This document shows positions 25,693-33,435 of a stretch of 64,000 nucleotides of DNA, one piece after another. Position numbers and translations under genes: made by a program. Numbering within the stretch: the stretch's first letter is position 1; the number at the start of each line of letters is the position of its first letter. Below the pieces are notes generated by a model. That model had not been told where the DNA came from, made no database searches, and worked only from the letters and a program-made list of their open reading frames with translations. The DNA comes from Maricaulis sp. (GTDB taxonomy: Bacteria > Pseudomonadota > Alphaproteobacteria > Caulobacterales > Maricaulaceae): contig NZ_JAEPOL010000002.1 of assembly GCF_017642925.1 (NCBI RefSeq), forward strand, positions 245,405-309,404, written 5' to 3'.

Positions 25693-25887
25693 CTACTCCC
25701 CACCGCCTTCGCCGCCCCATTCACGCCAATGGGTCGGATCGACATCGATGCGCTGGCCGGTCGATGCATCGTGCCAGCCGGCACTGCCGCGGCGGCACGG
25801 AAAGACAAGCGGATGCGCCTCCCCTCCATCAATCACCGCGAGCTCGATGTCCCGATCGTCCGGAGCCGTCCCGATTTCACGCCACAT
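25693..25887 (-). CDS. Small conserved hypothetical protein (DUF551-like)
   Basis: About 64 residues: MWREIGTAPDDRDIELAVI, then PLVFPCRRG, a W-H-D-A-S-T-G-Q segment and DPTHWREW. The pattern W-x-x-I-x-T-A-P-x-D at the start and PTHW near the end is typical of small proteins related to DUF551. Two in-frame ATGs exist; the one at 25887 follows GGAAAT and starts directly before the conserved W. The flanking DNA is clearly AT-richer than the surrounding genes (25880-25930). Function unknown. Confidence 0.5.
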   Translation of the reverse strand: MWREIGTAPDDRDIELAVIDGGEAHPLVFPCRRGSAGWHDASTGQRIDVDPTHWREWGGEGGGE

Positions 25888-25974
25888 ACAATATATTTCC
25901 ATAATCCATAATAAAGATACGGTTTCTATCCCGAACCCCATACCAGTCCAGAATCCGGAGCAGATAGCGGGCTG

Positions 25975-26376
25975 CTACAGGTAACTGCGTTCGCCACACT
26001 GGCAGCAGGCCGGACACGGACGCCCGGAAAGATAGGTCACGAAGCGCGCTTTCCAAGCCGTCGCAGCATCCACGCACGGCATGGGCAACGTCTTGACCGG
26101 ACGGTCCTCACGGCCCGGTCGGGCCAGGATGCAGAAGTCCGGCCGTGCGTCGGCCAACAAGTTTTCGATGAAAGCAGTCAGCTCTTTAAAGAGACATGCA
26201 TGGATGCCGCCCTTGGTGGCCAATGTCATCATGTCATCAGCCGGAGCGGGACCGGACTTGGGAGCTATGCCGACGTCCTTGGCGCCAGCCTCCCGAGCTT
26301 TAGAAAACCTATAGCACAATTCCTGAAGCGGGATCGACAGAGATTCCGCCCGGCAGGACAGATCGCTCATCTCCAT
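25975..26376 (-). CDS. Hypothetical protein with Cys-rich C-terminus
   Basis: A 133-residue protein with no family that I recognise. It is probably translated: GGGAGG lies 7 nt upstream of the ATG. The sequence is soluble and ends in CPACCQCGERSYL, a CxxCCxC cluster that might bind a metal. Codon use is less GC-biased at third positions than in the neighbours, which hints at transfer or a lineage-specific gene. It starts 38 bp after the DUF2267 stop on the same strand, so it may belong to the same FixK-controlled transcript. Confidence 0.5.
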   Translation of the reverse strand: MEMSDLSCRAESLSIPLQELCYRFSKAREAGAKDVGIAPKSGPAPADDMMTLATKGGIHACLFKELTAFIENLLADARPDFCILARPGREDRPVKTLPMPCVDAATAWKARFVTYLSGRPCPACCQCGERSYL

Positions 26377-26414
26377 CGGCCAGCCTCCCTGCTCCCGAAG
26401 CGACCGATACGCGT

Positions 26415-26849
26415 TCAGATACGGCGCGCCACTTCAGGCCACAACGCGCGCAACGGGACCGGCAGATGGTCGATCACTTTGCCGATCTCACCGGCATCAA
26501 CCCTTGTGGCAAGCGTGGCGAAAACACCTCGTGCGACTGTCTGCGCATCCATGGGAAAGTGCGGCGGCAATTCATGACCGACATGCTCGCAGAAAGAATC
26601 GATGGAGCGTTCGCCCGTCGGCTTGCCCGCCAGGCGCCACCCCTCGAAGAACAGCCCCCGGATCAGCATGGGCAGCTGCGCGCCGAAATGCACCGCCCGC
26701 TCCGGCGGCAAACGATCGCGCAGGGCATGTAGCGTGGCACGCAGAGCGGAGTAGGCATGCCGCATCTCGTCCATGTGCAATTCGCCGGCGACCGCTTTGA
26801 GCCAGAGGTTTCCTTCCTGCAGGGTGTGATCGAACGTAGGATGGCTCAT
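26415..26849 (-). CDS. DUF2267 domain-containing protein
   Basis: A 144-residue protein that matches DUF2267: FDHTLQEGNLWLKAVAGEL, HAYSALRATLHALRDRLPPE, HFGAQLPMLIRGLFFEGW, then a second half ending in LPVPLRALWP. The function is unknown; DUF2267 genes recur next to CBS, Hsp20 and USP genes in stress islands. The ATG at 26849 follows GGAGCGATAC and is preferred to one four codons earlier. A perfect FixK box lies 59 nt upstream. Confidence 0.85.
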   Translation of the reverse strand: MSHPTFDHTLQEGNLWLKAVAGELHMDEMRHAYSALRATLHALRDRLPPERAVHFGAQLPMLIRGLFFEGWRLAGKPTGERSIDSFCEHVGHELPPHFPMDAQTVARGVFATLATRVDAGEIGKVIDHLPVPLRALWPEVARRI

Positions 26850-26907
26850 GTATCGCTCCATGGCAGATGTTCATCCGTCAATTTCGACTTCCGTCGGCCA
26901 CCGGGCA

Positions 26908-26921
26908 TTGATGCAGGTCAA
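26908..26921 (-). promoter_or_regulatory. FixK/FNR box before the DUF2267 gene
   Basis: TTGATGCAGGTCAA (one arm T instead of C in the fifth position), 59 nt upstream of the DUF2267 ATG. Confidence 0.75.
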
Positions 26922-27158
26922 TGCCGCGCGCTTCAGGCTGTGGTGAGATGATCATGTCGTACCGGGGAGGTGAGACCGGAGAAGCAAGGCCGTGAAACGT
27001 CGCCAGGCGCGGATCGGACCGAAGCGACGGACCGGCCCGCCGCAGAACCGGTACGAACGGGCCCGCGGTCAGGCGCGTTGGTCGCTCAGGAGGAGACTCT
27101 CGAGTTGAAAACCGCCGCCGCGGGCATCGTTCGCCCACATTTGGACCCTGTGGTTGGT
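26922..27158. other. Intergenic region without a supported gene
   Basis: Lies between the DUF2267 promoter and the terminator of the phosphoribosyltransferase gene. Short open frames exist on both strands but have Arg/Pro-rich, composition-driven sequence and no family resemblance. Confidence 0.4.
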
Positions 27159-27164
27159 TGAAAA

Positions 27165-27192
27165 GGCCGCCGGACCTCGCAGTTCGGCGGCC
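27165..27192. terminator. Bidirectional terminator after the phosphoribosyltransferase gene
   Basis: GGCCGCCG (27165-27172) pairs with CGGCGGCC (27185-27192) across a 12-nt loop. TCTTTTTG follows on the plus strand and TTTTC on the minus strand. It sits 18 nt after the phosphoribosyltransferase stop. Confidence 0.65.
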
Positions 27193-27209
27193 TCTTTTTG
27201 TCCGGCGTT

Positions 27210-27878
27210 TCAACCCGCGCGCTCGGAGGTATCTGTCCGGGCCCGCGCAGCCGCCAGCAATCCAGCGACCTCATCATCACTGACCTGGTGGAAGTCGGCA
27301 TAGTGAAGGCTGAGCGCCCGGAGGAACGCTGGCTGATCAAGGCAGACAATATCGTCGACAAGTGGACGCAGGGCCTCGACCGTCTCGGGCGGGGCAACCG
27401 GCGTCGCCAGCACGATGGCCGCCGGGTTGCGCTGGCGGATCCCCCTGATGGCAGCCCTTGTCGTTGCGCCCGTAGCGATACCGTCATCGACAAGGATGAC
27501 CGTGCGCCCCGTCACCGGAACGGGCGTTTGTCCCGCCAGATAACGCTGTCTGCGCCGCTCGAGTTCATCGAGCGCCTTGTTGTAGGCGCGGCTGAAGTCG
27601 GCCGGCGTTACGCGAGCAAAGCGGATCACATCCTCGTTGCGCACGGCGATCGGATGAACGCCATCGATCACCGCCCCCATTGCCAGCTCGGCATGCCCCG
27701 GAACGCCGATCTTGCGCACCAGCAGCAGATCCAGCGGCGCATCGAGATGCCGGGCCACTTCTGCGGCAACCGGGACACCACCACGCGGCAGAGCAAGAAC
27801 GACAATTTTCTGATCCCGATAATCCTTCAGGGCCAGGGCGAGCAGGCGCCCGGCCTCGTTGCGATCGCGAAATACCAT
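27210..27878 (-). CDS. Phosphoribosyltransferase-domain protein
   Basis: A 222-residue type I phosphoribosyltransferase fold with the PRPP loop VILVDDGIATGATTRAA and the start FRDRNEAGRLLALAL. This family differs from the nucleotide-salvage enzymes and its substrate is unknown. It is commonly next to, or fused with, a dienelactone-hydrolase-like protein (as in mycobacterial Rv0571c). Its ATG overlaps the upstream hydrolase TGA by one base, so the two are co-translated here. Confidence 0.9.
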   Translation of the reverse strand: MVFRDRNEAGRLLALALKDYRDQKIVVLALPRGGVPVAAEVARHLDAPLDLLLVRKIGVPGHAELAMGAVIDGVHPIAVRNEDVIRFARVTPADFSRAYNKALDELERRRQRYLAGQTPVPVTGRTVILVDDGIATGATTRAAIRGIRQRNPAAIVLATPVAPPETVEALRPLVDDIVCLDQPAFLRALSLHYADFHQVSDDEVAGLLAAARARTDTSERAG

Positions 27879-28576
27879 CAGCCAGATCCTTTCCGGTCTT
27901 GAGGTCTTGTGCAGAAACGCCGGAACCAGACGGTCGCCGCATTGATGACCATGTCCAGCGTGCCGGGTTCGGAAAACAGGTGCGAGGCACCCGGAATGAC
28001 CTGCAACCGCTTGGGCTCCCGGAGCCGGGCGTGGGCCATCTGGTTGAGCCGGAGCACTTCGCCGTCGCGGCTGCCGACGAGAAGCAGGGTCGGGGCCTGG
28101 ACCTTGTCCAGTACCGCCATCGCGAGATCGGGGCGTCCGCCACGCGACACGATCGCGGCCACGGCATCAGGGCGCTCGGCCGCCGCGGTCAGTGCAGCCG
28201 CACTGCCCGTGCTGGCCCCGAACAGGCCGATCGGCAGCCCGGCCATCGGCACCGCAGCGACAGCCCAGTCGATGGCATGACAGACGCGACGGGCCAGAAC
28301 CGGGATGTCGAAGACATTGCGCCGGTCCGCCTCCTCACCGGGCGACAGGAGATCGAACAGCAAGGTGGCAAAGCCGGCACGGCCAAGGGCTTCGGCCACG
28401 TAATTGTTGCGTGGACTGAAACGGCTGGATCCGCTGCCATGAGCGAAGATGATCAGCCCGGTCGCCGTTTCGGGCATCCGCAATATCCCCGGCAAGTCCA
28501 GCGGCGGAATGCTGACATCAACACGACGATGCGCGGGACCTTCTGCGTCCGTGGCGGACAGGGTTGGCGCAATCAT
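27878..28576 (-). CDS. Dienelactone-hydrolase-like alpha/beta hydrolase
   Basis: A 232-residue alpha/beta hydrolase. Nucleophile elbow G-A-S-T-G (GLFGASTGSAAAL), oxyanion block IIFAHGSGSSRFSPRNNYVAE, acid in VGSRDGEVL, and catalytic His in GASHLFSEPG. Family members are usually named dienelactone hydrolase but the true substrate is unknown. The ATG at 28576 follows AGGAGG by 9 nt, so longer starts are rejected. First gene of the pair with the phosphoribosyltransferase, 50 nt from the FixK box shared with dodecin. Confidence 0.88.
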   Translation of the reverse strand: MIAPTLSATDAEGPAHRRVDVSIPPLDLPGILRMPETATGLIIFAHGSGSSRFSPRNNYVAEALGRAGFATLLFDLLSPGEEADRRNVFDIPVLARRVCHAIDWAVAAVPMAGLPIGLFGASTGSAAALTAAAERPDAVAAIVSRGGRPDLAMAVLDKVQAPTLLLVGSRDGEVLRLNQMAHARLREPKRLQVIPGASHLFSEPGTLDMVINAATVWFRRFCTRPQDRKGSG

Positions 28577-28626
28577 GAGGTCTGCCTCCTTCGTCGACAC
28601 GAAACCCGTTCGGGCGGCAATCGGCA

Positions 28627-28640
28627 TTGACGTGCGTCAA
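28627..28640. promoter_or_regulatory. FixK/FNR box shared by divergent hydrolase and dodecin operons
   Basis: TTGACGTGCGTCAA, perfect dyad, 50 nt from the hydrolase ATG and 61 nt from the dodecin ATG. One symmetric site could act on both promoters. Confidence 0.75.
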
Positions 28641-28701
28641 TGCCGGACCTTCGTCCGGCGCCGATGCTGTCCGGGTTCGCAGCATGAAAGGAGTAACCGC
28701 C

Positions 28702-28911
28702 ATGGCCATGCTCAAGGTAATCGAGGTTCTTGCGGAGTCGTCCGAAGGCTGGGAAGACGCCGCCCGGCAGGCTGTTGCCGAGGCCGTGTCCAGCGTGCGG
28801 AATGTGAAGTCGATCTATATCGAGAACTTCGAGGCAACCGTCGAGGACGATGCCATTTCGAGTTTCCGGGTGAACGCCAAGATCAGCTTTGTCCTCGACG
28901 GCCGGGACTGA
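28702..28911 (+). CDS. Dodecin family flavin-binding protein
   Basis: A 69-residue protein with the dodecin signature: LKVIEVLAESSEGWEDAARQ, then a segment V-R-N-V-K-S-I-Y-I-E-N-F and the C-terminal FRVNAKISFVLDG. Dodecins form hollow dodecamers that store riboflavin, FMN or CoA. Strong AAGGAG site 8 nt before the ATG at 28702. It is followed within 5 bp by the HPF-type gene, so both probably share the FixK-driven transcript. Confidence 0.92.
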   Translation: MAMLKVIEVLAESSEGWEDAARQAVAEAVSSVRNVKSIYIENFEATVEDDAISSFRVNAKISFVLDGRD

Positions 28912-28915
28912 GATC

Positions 28916-29482
28916 GTGGAAACGCCGCTTCAGGTCGATTTCCAGGGCATGGCCGCCGAGCCGAAATGGCAGGATGTCATCGCCGAGCGCATGGCCGAAC
29001 TGGAAACCCGCTTCGGACGGATAACGGCCGGTCGGATCGTCGTGCGCGCGCCCGGCGGCCATCACGCCACAGGCGGGCTCTACGAGGTGCGCATCCACCT
29101 GGACCTCCCCGAAGGCCGCTCGGTCGAGGTAAGCCGCACACCGACGCCCGACGAGCGCCACGGACAACTGGCCTTCGCGATCAATGACGCCTTCAAGCGC
29201 GCCCGCCGGCAGCTGCAGGCCAAGGCGCAACAGATGCGCCCCCATGCCGGCGATCGCGAGCACCCGCCCATCGGCACCGTCATCGCCATCGACGGGTCCG
29301 GAGAATTCGGCTTTCTCGAGTCGGTGGACGGCCGCCGGATCTATTTTCATGCCAACAGCCTGCTCGGCATGGACATCGATGACCTGGCCCCTGGCGAGCG
29401 CGTCGTGTTTCACGAAGAACGCGGCGATGAGGGCCCCCAGGCCAGTACCGTGAAACCCCTGGGCAAGCACGCCCTGCGCTGA
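28916..29482 (+). CDS. HPF/RaiA ribosome-associated protein fused to a cold-shock domain
   Basis: A 188-residue protein from a GTG at 28916. Residues about 1-110 match the HPF/RaiA (YfiA) fold that binds the decoding centre and stalls ribosomes: PLQVDFQGMAAEPKWQDVIAE, YEVRIHLDLPEG and the helix AFAINDAFKRARRQL. Residues about 120-185 are a cold-shock/S1-type nucleic-acid domain: GTVIAIDGSGEFGFLES and RRIYFHANSLL are the RNP-like strands, and AST-VKPLG ends it. This replaces the usual C-terminal dimerisation domain of long HPF. Ribosome hibernation in hypoxia is the likely role. The start is inferred because the HPF first strand begins there; the ribosome site is weak. Confidence 0.85.
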   Translation: METPLQVDFQGMAAEPKWQDVIAERMAELETRFGRITAGRIVVRAPGGHHATGGLYEVRIHLDLPEGRSVEVSRTPTPDERHGQLAFAINDAFKRARRQLQAKAQQMRPHAGDREHPPIGTVIAIDGSGEFGFLESVDGRRIYFHANSLLGMDIDDLAPGERVVFHEERGDEGPQASTVKPLGKHALR

Positions 29483-29512
29483 ATGCCGGCCCAGCTGTCG
29501 GCCTCAAATGGA

Positions 29513-29539
29513 AAGCCCCGGCCCTTGCGGCCGGGGCTT
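29513..29539 (+). terminator. GC-rich hairpin after the HPF gene
   Basis: AAGCCCCGGCC and GGCCGGGGCTT form an 11-bp stem with a 5-nt loop, 30 nt after the HPF stop. A T-run is missing (GTCAT follows), so termination may be incomplete. It separates the gene from the convergent fixK. Confidence 0.5.
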
Positions 29540-29600
29540 GTCATGCGAACGGGCGAGGGCTTGAAGGGACCGTTCACAGACCTTTGCAATACTTGCGGGC

Positions 29601-30281
29601 TCAGGCGAAGAGCCTGTCATGTGCGCCGAGGCACACGCGCCGGGCCCCCTCCAGCCGGATCGCGCCTTCACTGCGCAACTGGGTAATCGTGCGGGACACG
29701 GTCTCGATATTCAGGCCAAGATGATCGGCGATATCCTGGCGGGACATCGGGATCTCCACCACGCCCCGGCTGTTGAGACGATCGGCGGTCATGCGGAAGA
29801 AGGCGAGAACCCGGTCGGCGGCATTGGCCCGGCCCAGCAGGAATAGCTGCTCATGCATACGGTGCAGCGCGTCACAGGATGATCGCCACAGCGCATTTGC
29901 CAGCTCGCCATCCCTCCGCGCTCTGGCGAGCAGCTGCGCCCGGCCGACGATGCTGACCCGGCAATCGGTAACCGCTTCGGCGCACGCGGAACGACGCGAG
30001 CCGTATTCCAGTCCGAATACGTCACCGGAAAAGTGGAATTCGCCGATCTGGCGGCGGCCATCCTCGGTGAACTTGCAGATGCGTACGACACCTTCGGTCA
30101 CCCGGTAGACCGCATCCGCGGCCTCTTCCTCGGCGAAGATCTCGTCATTGGCCCGGAAGCGCGCCGTTGCTCCGTCGTTCTCGAACAGCTTGGCAAGGGG
30201 ACCCCTCGCCTCGGCAGCGATCCAGGGCAATCCGGACACGGCACAATGCCGTGTGTCCGTCGGAAGAGTGGCATTCAGCAT
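29601..30281 (-). CDS. fixK: FixK-type CRP/FNR family transcriptional regulator
   Basis: A 226-residue CRP/FNR protein. A cyclic-nucleotide-binding-like beta barrel covers about 40-150 (AVYRVTEGVVRICKF, FHFSGDVFGLEYG) and the C-terminal helix-turn-helix is MSRQDIADHLGLNIETVSRT with E and R residues placed as in FNR/FixK, which fits TTGA half-sites. The N-terminus (MLNATLPTDTRHCAVSG) has no cysteine cluster of the FNR type, so it is FixK-like and probably does not sense oxygen itself; FixJ would control its amount. The ATG at 30281 follows GGGGGTTGCC and leaves room for a promoter. It is the likely activator of the seven boxes listed. Confidence 0.9.
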   Translation of the reverse strand: MLNATLPTDTRHCAVSGLPWIAAEARGPLAKLFENDGATARFRANDEIFAEEEAADAVYRVTEGVVRICKFTEDGRRQIGEFHFSGDVFGLEYGSRRSACAEAVTDCRVSIVGRAQLLARARRDGELANALWRSSCDALHRMHEQLFLLGRANAADRVLAFFRMTADRLNSRGVVEIPMSRQDIADHLGLNIETVSRTITQLRSEGAIRLEGARRVCLGAHDRLFA

Positions 30282-30348
30282 GGCAACCCCCGAATTGACA
30301 GGACAGGCCTCATCCCTAGCGCGCACCCTGTCGGGGCGATATTCGGAT

Positions 30349-30374
30349 ATTGTCCCTAAGGGAAATTGCGTAAT
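30349..30374 (-). promoter_or_regulatory. Candidate FixJ site in the fixK promoter
   Basis: On the minus strand the core TTACGCAATTTCCCTTA lies about 68-93 nt upstream of the fixK ATG, in the 117-bp gap after fixJ. It resembles the TAxGTAxTTTCCC-type elements known for rhizobial FixJ targets, from memory. No other gene is present in this gap. Confidence 0.4.
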
Positions 30375-30398
30375 CCGGATCCGGTCACGCGAGCGGCG

Positions 30399-31016
30399 TC
30401 AGAGGTCCGGACCGCGCGCGACGAAGGCGATACGGACAACATCGGAGAGGCTGGACGCATCCAGCTTGCTCATCACATTGGCCCGGTAGATCTCGACCGT
30501 ACGGGCGCTTATGCCCAGATCGTGAGCAATCACCTTGTTGGGCCGCCCGGCAACCAGGCCGTCGAACACCTGCCGCTCGCGGGCTGTGAGCGCCTCGATC
30601 AGCCCGGCGGCGGCCTCACGACTGTGCTTGCGGCGCTCCGCATCGCTACGGTAGGCCAGTGCATCGCGCACAGTCTGGATCATCTTGCTGTCGTCGAAGG
30701 GCTTTTCGATAAAATCGAAGGCACCGGCCTTGAGCGCCTTGACGGCCATCGGAACATCGGAATGCCCCGTGATCACAATAACCGGCAAGGTGTCGTCGAT
30801 CTCCTGCAAGCGAAGCAGCAAGTCGATGCCGGACAGGCCGGGCATGCGGGCATCGGTGACCACACAACCCGGAGGCGTGTCGGGCAGCTCCTCCAGAAAG
30901 CCTTCCGCGGACGCGTGCCCGGTCACGTCCAGCGACGCAGCGCCCAGCAGAAAGGCCAGCGAATCCCGCATCGCTTCATCGTCATCAATGACATGAACGC
31001 GTTGCCGGTCACTCAT
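30399..31016 (-). CDS. fixJ: FixJ response regulator
   Basis: A 205-residue two-domain regulator. Receiver: acidic pocket D11-D12-D13, phospho-acceptor D55 ([12 protein letters not shown]), then VIVITGHSD and the Lys in FIEKPF. Output: a LuxR/FixJ helix-turn-helix ([37 protein letters not shown]). It would be phosphorylated by FixL when oxygen falls and activate fixK. Its ATG lies inside the end of fixL (8-nt overlap), which shows coupling. Confidence 0.93.
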   Translation of the reverse strand: MSDRQRVHVIDDDEAMRDSLAFLLGAASLDVTGHASAEGFLEELPDTPPGCVVTDARMPGLSGIDLLLRLQEIDDTLPVIVITGHSDVPMAVKALKAGAFDFIEKPFDDSKMIQTVRDALAYRSDAERRKHSREAAAGLIEALTARERQVFDGLVAGRPNKVIAHDLGISARTVEIYRANVMSKLDASSLSDVVRIAFVARGPDL

Positions 31017-32613
31017 CGCGACCCTCCGGGTCTATAGTTCCTAGCGTGAACACGAACACTGTACCGCCCCCCGTATTGGGCTCAACCCAGATACGGCCTC
31101 CATGCGCTTCTACAATCGTGCGGCAAATCGACAATCCTACGCCCATGCCATGGGGTTTGGAGGTAACGAAAGGCTGGAAGAGTTTCGACGCGATGTATTC
31201 GCTCAATCCCGGCCCCGTGTCGCTGACCCGGAATTCGATGTACTCGTCGGCGCGCAACCGTGTGGACACGGTGAGCGCCCTGCGCTCGCTGCCTTCCATC
31301 GCCTCCAGCGCATTGCGCATCAGATTGAGCAGGACTTGCTGGATCTGGATCCGGTCGGCCAGGACATGGCTGGCGCGCGGATCGAGATCGAACCGCACCT
31401 GGACGCCCTGGTCCTGCGCGCCGACGAGCGCGAGGGCTCCCGCTTCCTCCACCAGCTTGCCGACCCGCTCGACCCGGCGCTCGCTTTCGCCATGCGCCAC
31501 GAATTCACGCAGCCGGTTCACGATCTGGCCGGCACGCATGGCCTGGTCGGCCGCCCGGTCGAGGGCCTGCACCAGGACCGCGGTGTCCGTGGCATCCCCC
31601 TGCTCTATCAGCCGCCGACATCCCTTGAGATAGTTGGTGACCGCCGCCAGCGGCTGGTTCAGCTCGTGTGCGAGGCTCGACGCCATTTCGCCCAGGGCGG
31701 TCAGTCGCGAAATGTGGGTCAGCTCGGACTGGAGCTCCTGCATGCGGACCTCCGCCTTCCTGCGCTCGGTAAGATCACGGATGAAACCGGTAAAATAGCG
31801 CTGCTCGCCGGCTCTCGTTTCCCCGATATTGAGCTCCATGGGAAAGGTCCCGCCATCCTTTCGCTCGCCCGTCACCACCCGCCCGATACCGATGACCCGT
31901 TTCTCGCCCGTTGCGAGGTAGCGGGCGAGATAGCCATCATGTTCTTCGCGATAGGGCGCCGGCATCAGGATCGACACATTGAGCCCGACGACCTCGTTTG
32001 CGGCATAGCCGAACTGGCGTTCCGCATTCCTGGAAAAGGCGCGGATGATGCCGCTCTCATCGATCGTGACCACGGCCGCGGGTACCGCCTCGACGACGGC
32101 GCTGAGATGCGCTTCGCGCAGACGCAGCACATCGACGGCCGCATCGATATCCGCCCGGTCACAGACCAGTTTGACGAAGCCGTTCAGCCCGCCATCGGCC
32201 TTTCGTACGGGCATGGTCATGACGGTCGCAAGGAACCGGTTGCCATCCCGTGTCATCCGGTCGCCATGGTCCTCGTGATAGCCCACCTTGGCAGCATCCG
32301 AGAGATGCGCGTCCAGCCGGGCGTCCGCCGATGTATCGGGCGGGTAGAGGAGCGAGGCGCGCCGGCCGACAATCTCGGCCGGGGACCATCCGGTAATGCG
32401 CTCGAAGGGCATGCTGACGCCTGTGATCCGGCCGGCCACATCAAGCGCGAGAATGCCGCATCGCCTCGCTGCATCCCCCAGTTCGCGAGGATCGACTGGC
32501 TCGCGCTGCAGGAAAGAGGGAATGTTGCTGACCATTTTTGCCCGTTGCCCCGGCCCGTTTTGCCGCGGGGCCGGTGTCCGGAGCATCCGCGAGCCCGTCT
32601 TGTCGGACATCAT
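31009..32613 (-). CDS. fixL: FixL oxygen-sensing haem-PAS histidine kinase
   Basis: A 534-residue soluble kinase without membrane segments. PAS-A covers about 45-150 and PAS-B about 170-285. PAS-B has the haem-binding features of FixL: H225 in [13 protein letters not shown] and R245 in [18 protein letters not shown], equal to the proximal His and the oxygen-gating Arg of Bradyrhizobium FixL. The DHp H-box has H316 ([16 protein letters not shown]), and N ([12 protein letters not shown]), G1 (VSDTGPGLS) and G2 (HGMGVGLS) boxes complete the ATPase. Ferrous haem with bound oxygen inhibits the kinase. It begins 72 nt after the acoC-like gene without an obvious terminator. Confidence 0.94.
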   Translation of the reverse strand: MMSDKTGSRMLRTPAPRQNGPGQRAKMVSNIPSFLQREPVDPRELGDAARRCGILALDVAGRITGVSMPFERITGWSPAEIVGRRASLLYPPDTSADARLDAHLSDAAKVGYHEDHGDRMTRDGNRFLATVMTMPVRKADGGLNGFVKLVCDRADIDAAVDVLRLREAHLSAVVEAVPAAVVTIDESGIIRAFSRNAERQFGYAANEVVGLNVSILMPAPYREEHDGYLARYLATGEKRVIGIGRVVTGERKDGGTFPMELNIGETRAGEQRYFTGFIRDLTERRKAEVRMQELQSELTHISRLTALGEMASSLAHELNQPLAAVTNYLKGCRRLIEQGDATDTAVLVQALDRAADQAMRAGQIVNRLREFVAHGESERRVERVGKLVEEAGALALVGAQDQGVQVRFDLDPRASHVLADRIQIQQVLLNLMRNALEAMEGSERRALTVSTRLRADEYIEFRVSDTGPGLSEYIASKLFQPFVTSKPHGMGVGLSICRTIVEAHGGRIWVEPNTGGGTVFVFTLGTIDPEGRDE

Positions 32614-32685
32614 CCTAGATCAGGAACAACCCAGCGGTCCAATTGCAACAGATTGCACGGTAAAGGCCAAGTATGGCAAAACTCT

Positions 32686-33435
32686 TCAGGCAGCGAGCGG
32701 CTCGGGTTGCTCCAGGCAGGCTGCCAGTTCCGTCAGGAAGCGGCCTGCGCCAGCCCCGTCGACAGCACGATGGTCATAGGTCAGCGCGAGAGGCAGACGC
32801 AGACACGACGCGATCCCCCCGGCCTCGGGCACGATCCGGCGAGACGCCCGCGCAATACCCAGAATGGCTGTTTCCGGCGGAAAGACGAGAGGCGTGAACC
32901 CGGTCCCGCCGATCCGGCCAAGGCTGGTGACGGAAAAGGACGCGCCTTCCATGTCTGAAAAGGGCAGCCGTCCATCGCGCGCGGCCCCGGACAAGGCTGC
33001 AAGCCGCCGGGCGATGTCCAGCCAGCCCAGATCCGCCACACCCTTGATCACCGGTCGCATGAGGCCGGCGGGCGTATCCACGGCGACGCCCAGATTCACA
33101 TACCGTTTGAGGATCAGCGCCCCGGCCTGCGCATCGAAGGCCGCATTGAGAGCCGGGTGCGAAACCAGCGTCCGGGCGCAGGCCTTGAGTATGAAGGGCA
33201 GCCAGGTCAGTCTCACTCCGGCTTCGCCCGCCTCGTCTGCCAAGCGTTGCCGGAGACGTTCGAGCGGCTCCAGATCGATCTCGTCGAACTGGGTGACCTG
33301 CGGGATGTCACGCCAGCTTGCCGCCATGCGTTCTGCCACGACGCGGCGCACCGGCGTGAGGGGGGCGCGGTCGACCGCGCCAAAGAGCGCGGCCTCCGTC
33401 TCGACGGCGGATGAGGGCGTGTCCGGCTGGGCCAT
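32686..33435 (-). CDS. acoC: 2-oxoacid/acetoin dehydrogenase E2 acyltransferase core only
   Basis: A 249-residue protein that covers just the E2 catalytic domain: TPVRRVVAERMAASW at the start, then the conserved block FSVTSLGRIGGTGFTPL, and catalytic YDHRAVDGAGAGRF (His and Asp of DHRxxDG). It would transfer the acetyl group from lipoyl to CoA. The lipoyl domain is encoded two genes upstream as a separate protein, and neither has an E1/E3-binding (PSBD) segment. Its ATG overlaps the SDR stop (TGATG). E3 (dihydrolipoamide dehydrogenase) is not in the window. Confidence 0.85.
   Translation of the reverse strand: MAQPDTPSSAVETEAALFGAVDRAPLTPVRRVVAERMAASWRDIPQVTQFDEIDLEPLERLRQRLADEAGEAGVRLTWLPFILKACARTLVSHPALNAAFDAQAGALILKRYVNLGVAVDTPAGLMRPVIKGVADLGWLDIARRLAALSGAARDGRLPFSDMEGASFSVTSLGRIGGTGFTPLVFPPETAILGIARASRRIVPEAGGIASCLRLPLALTYDHRAVDGAGAGRFLTELAACLEQPEPLAA

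Noticed and set aside
26970..27161. 63-codon plus-strand frame after the DUF2267 promoter
   Set aside because: Arg/Pro/Glu-rich sequence without family resemblance; ends next to a terminator hairpin.
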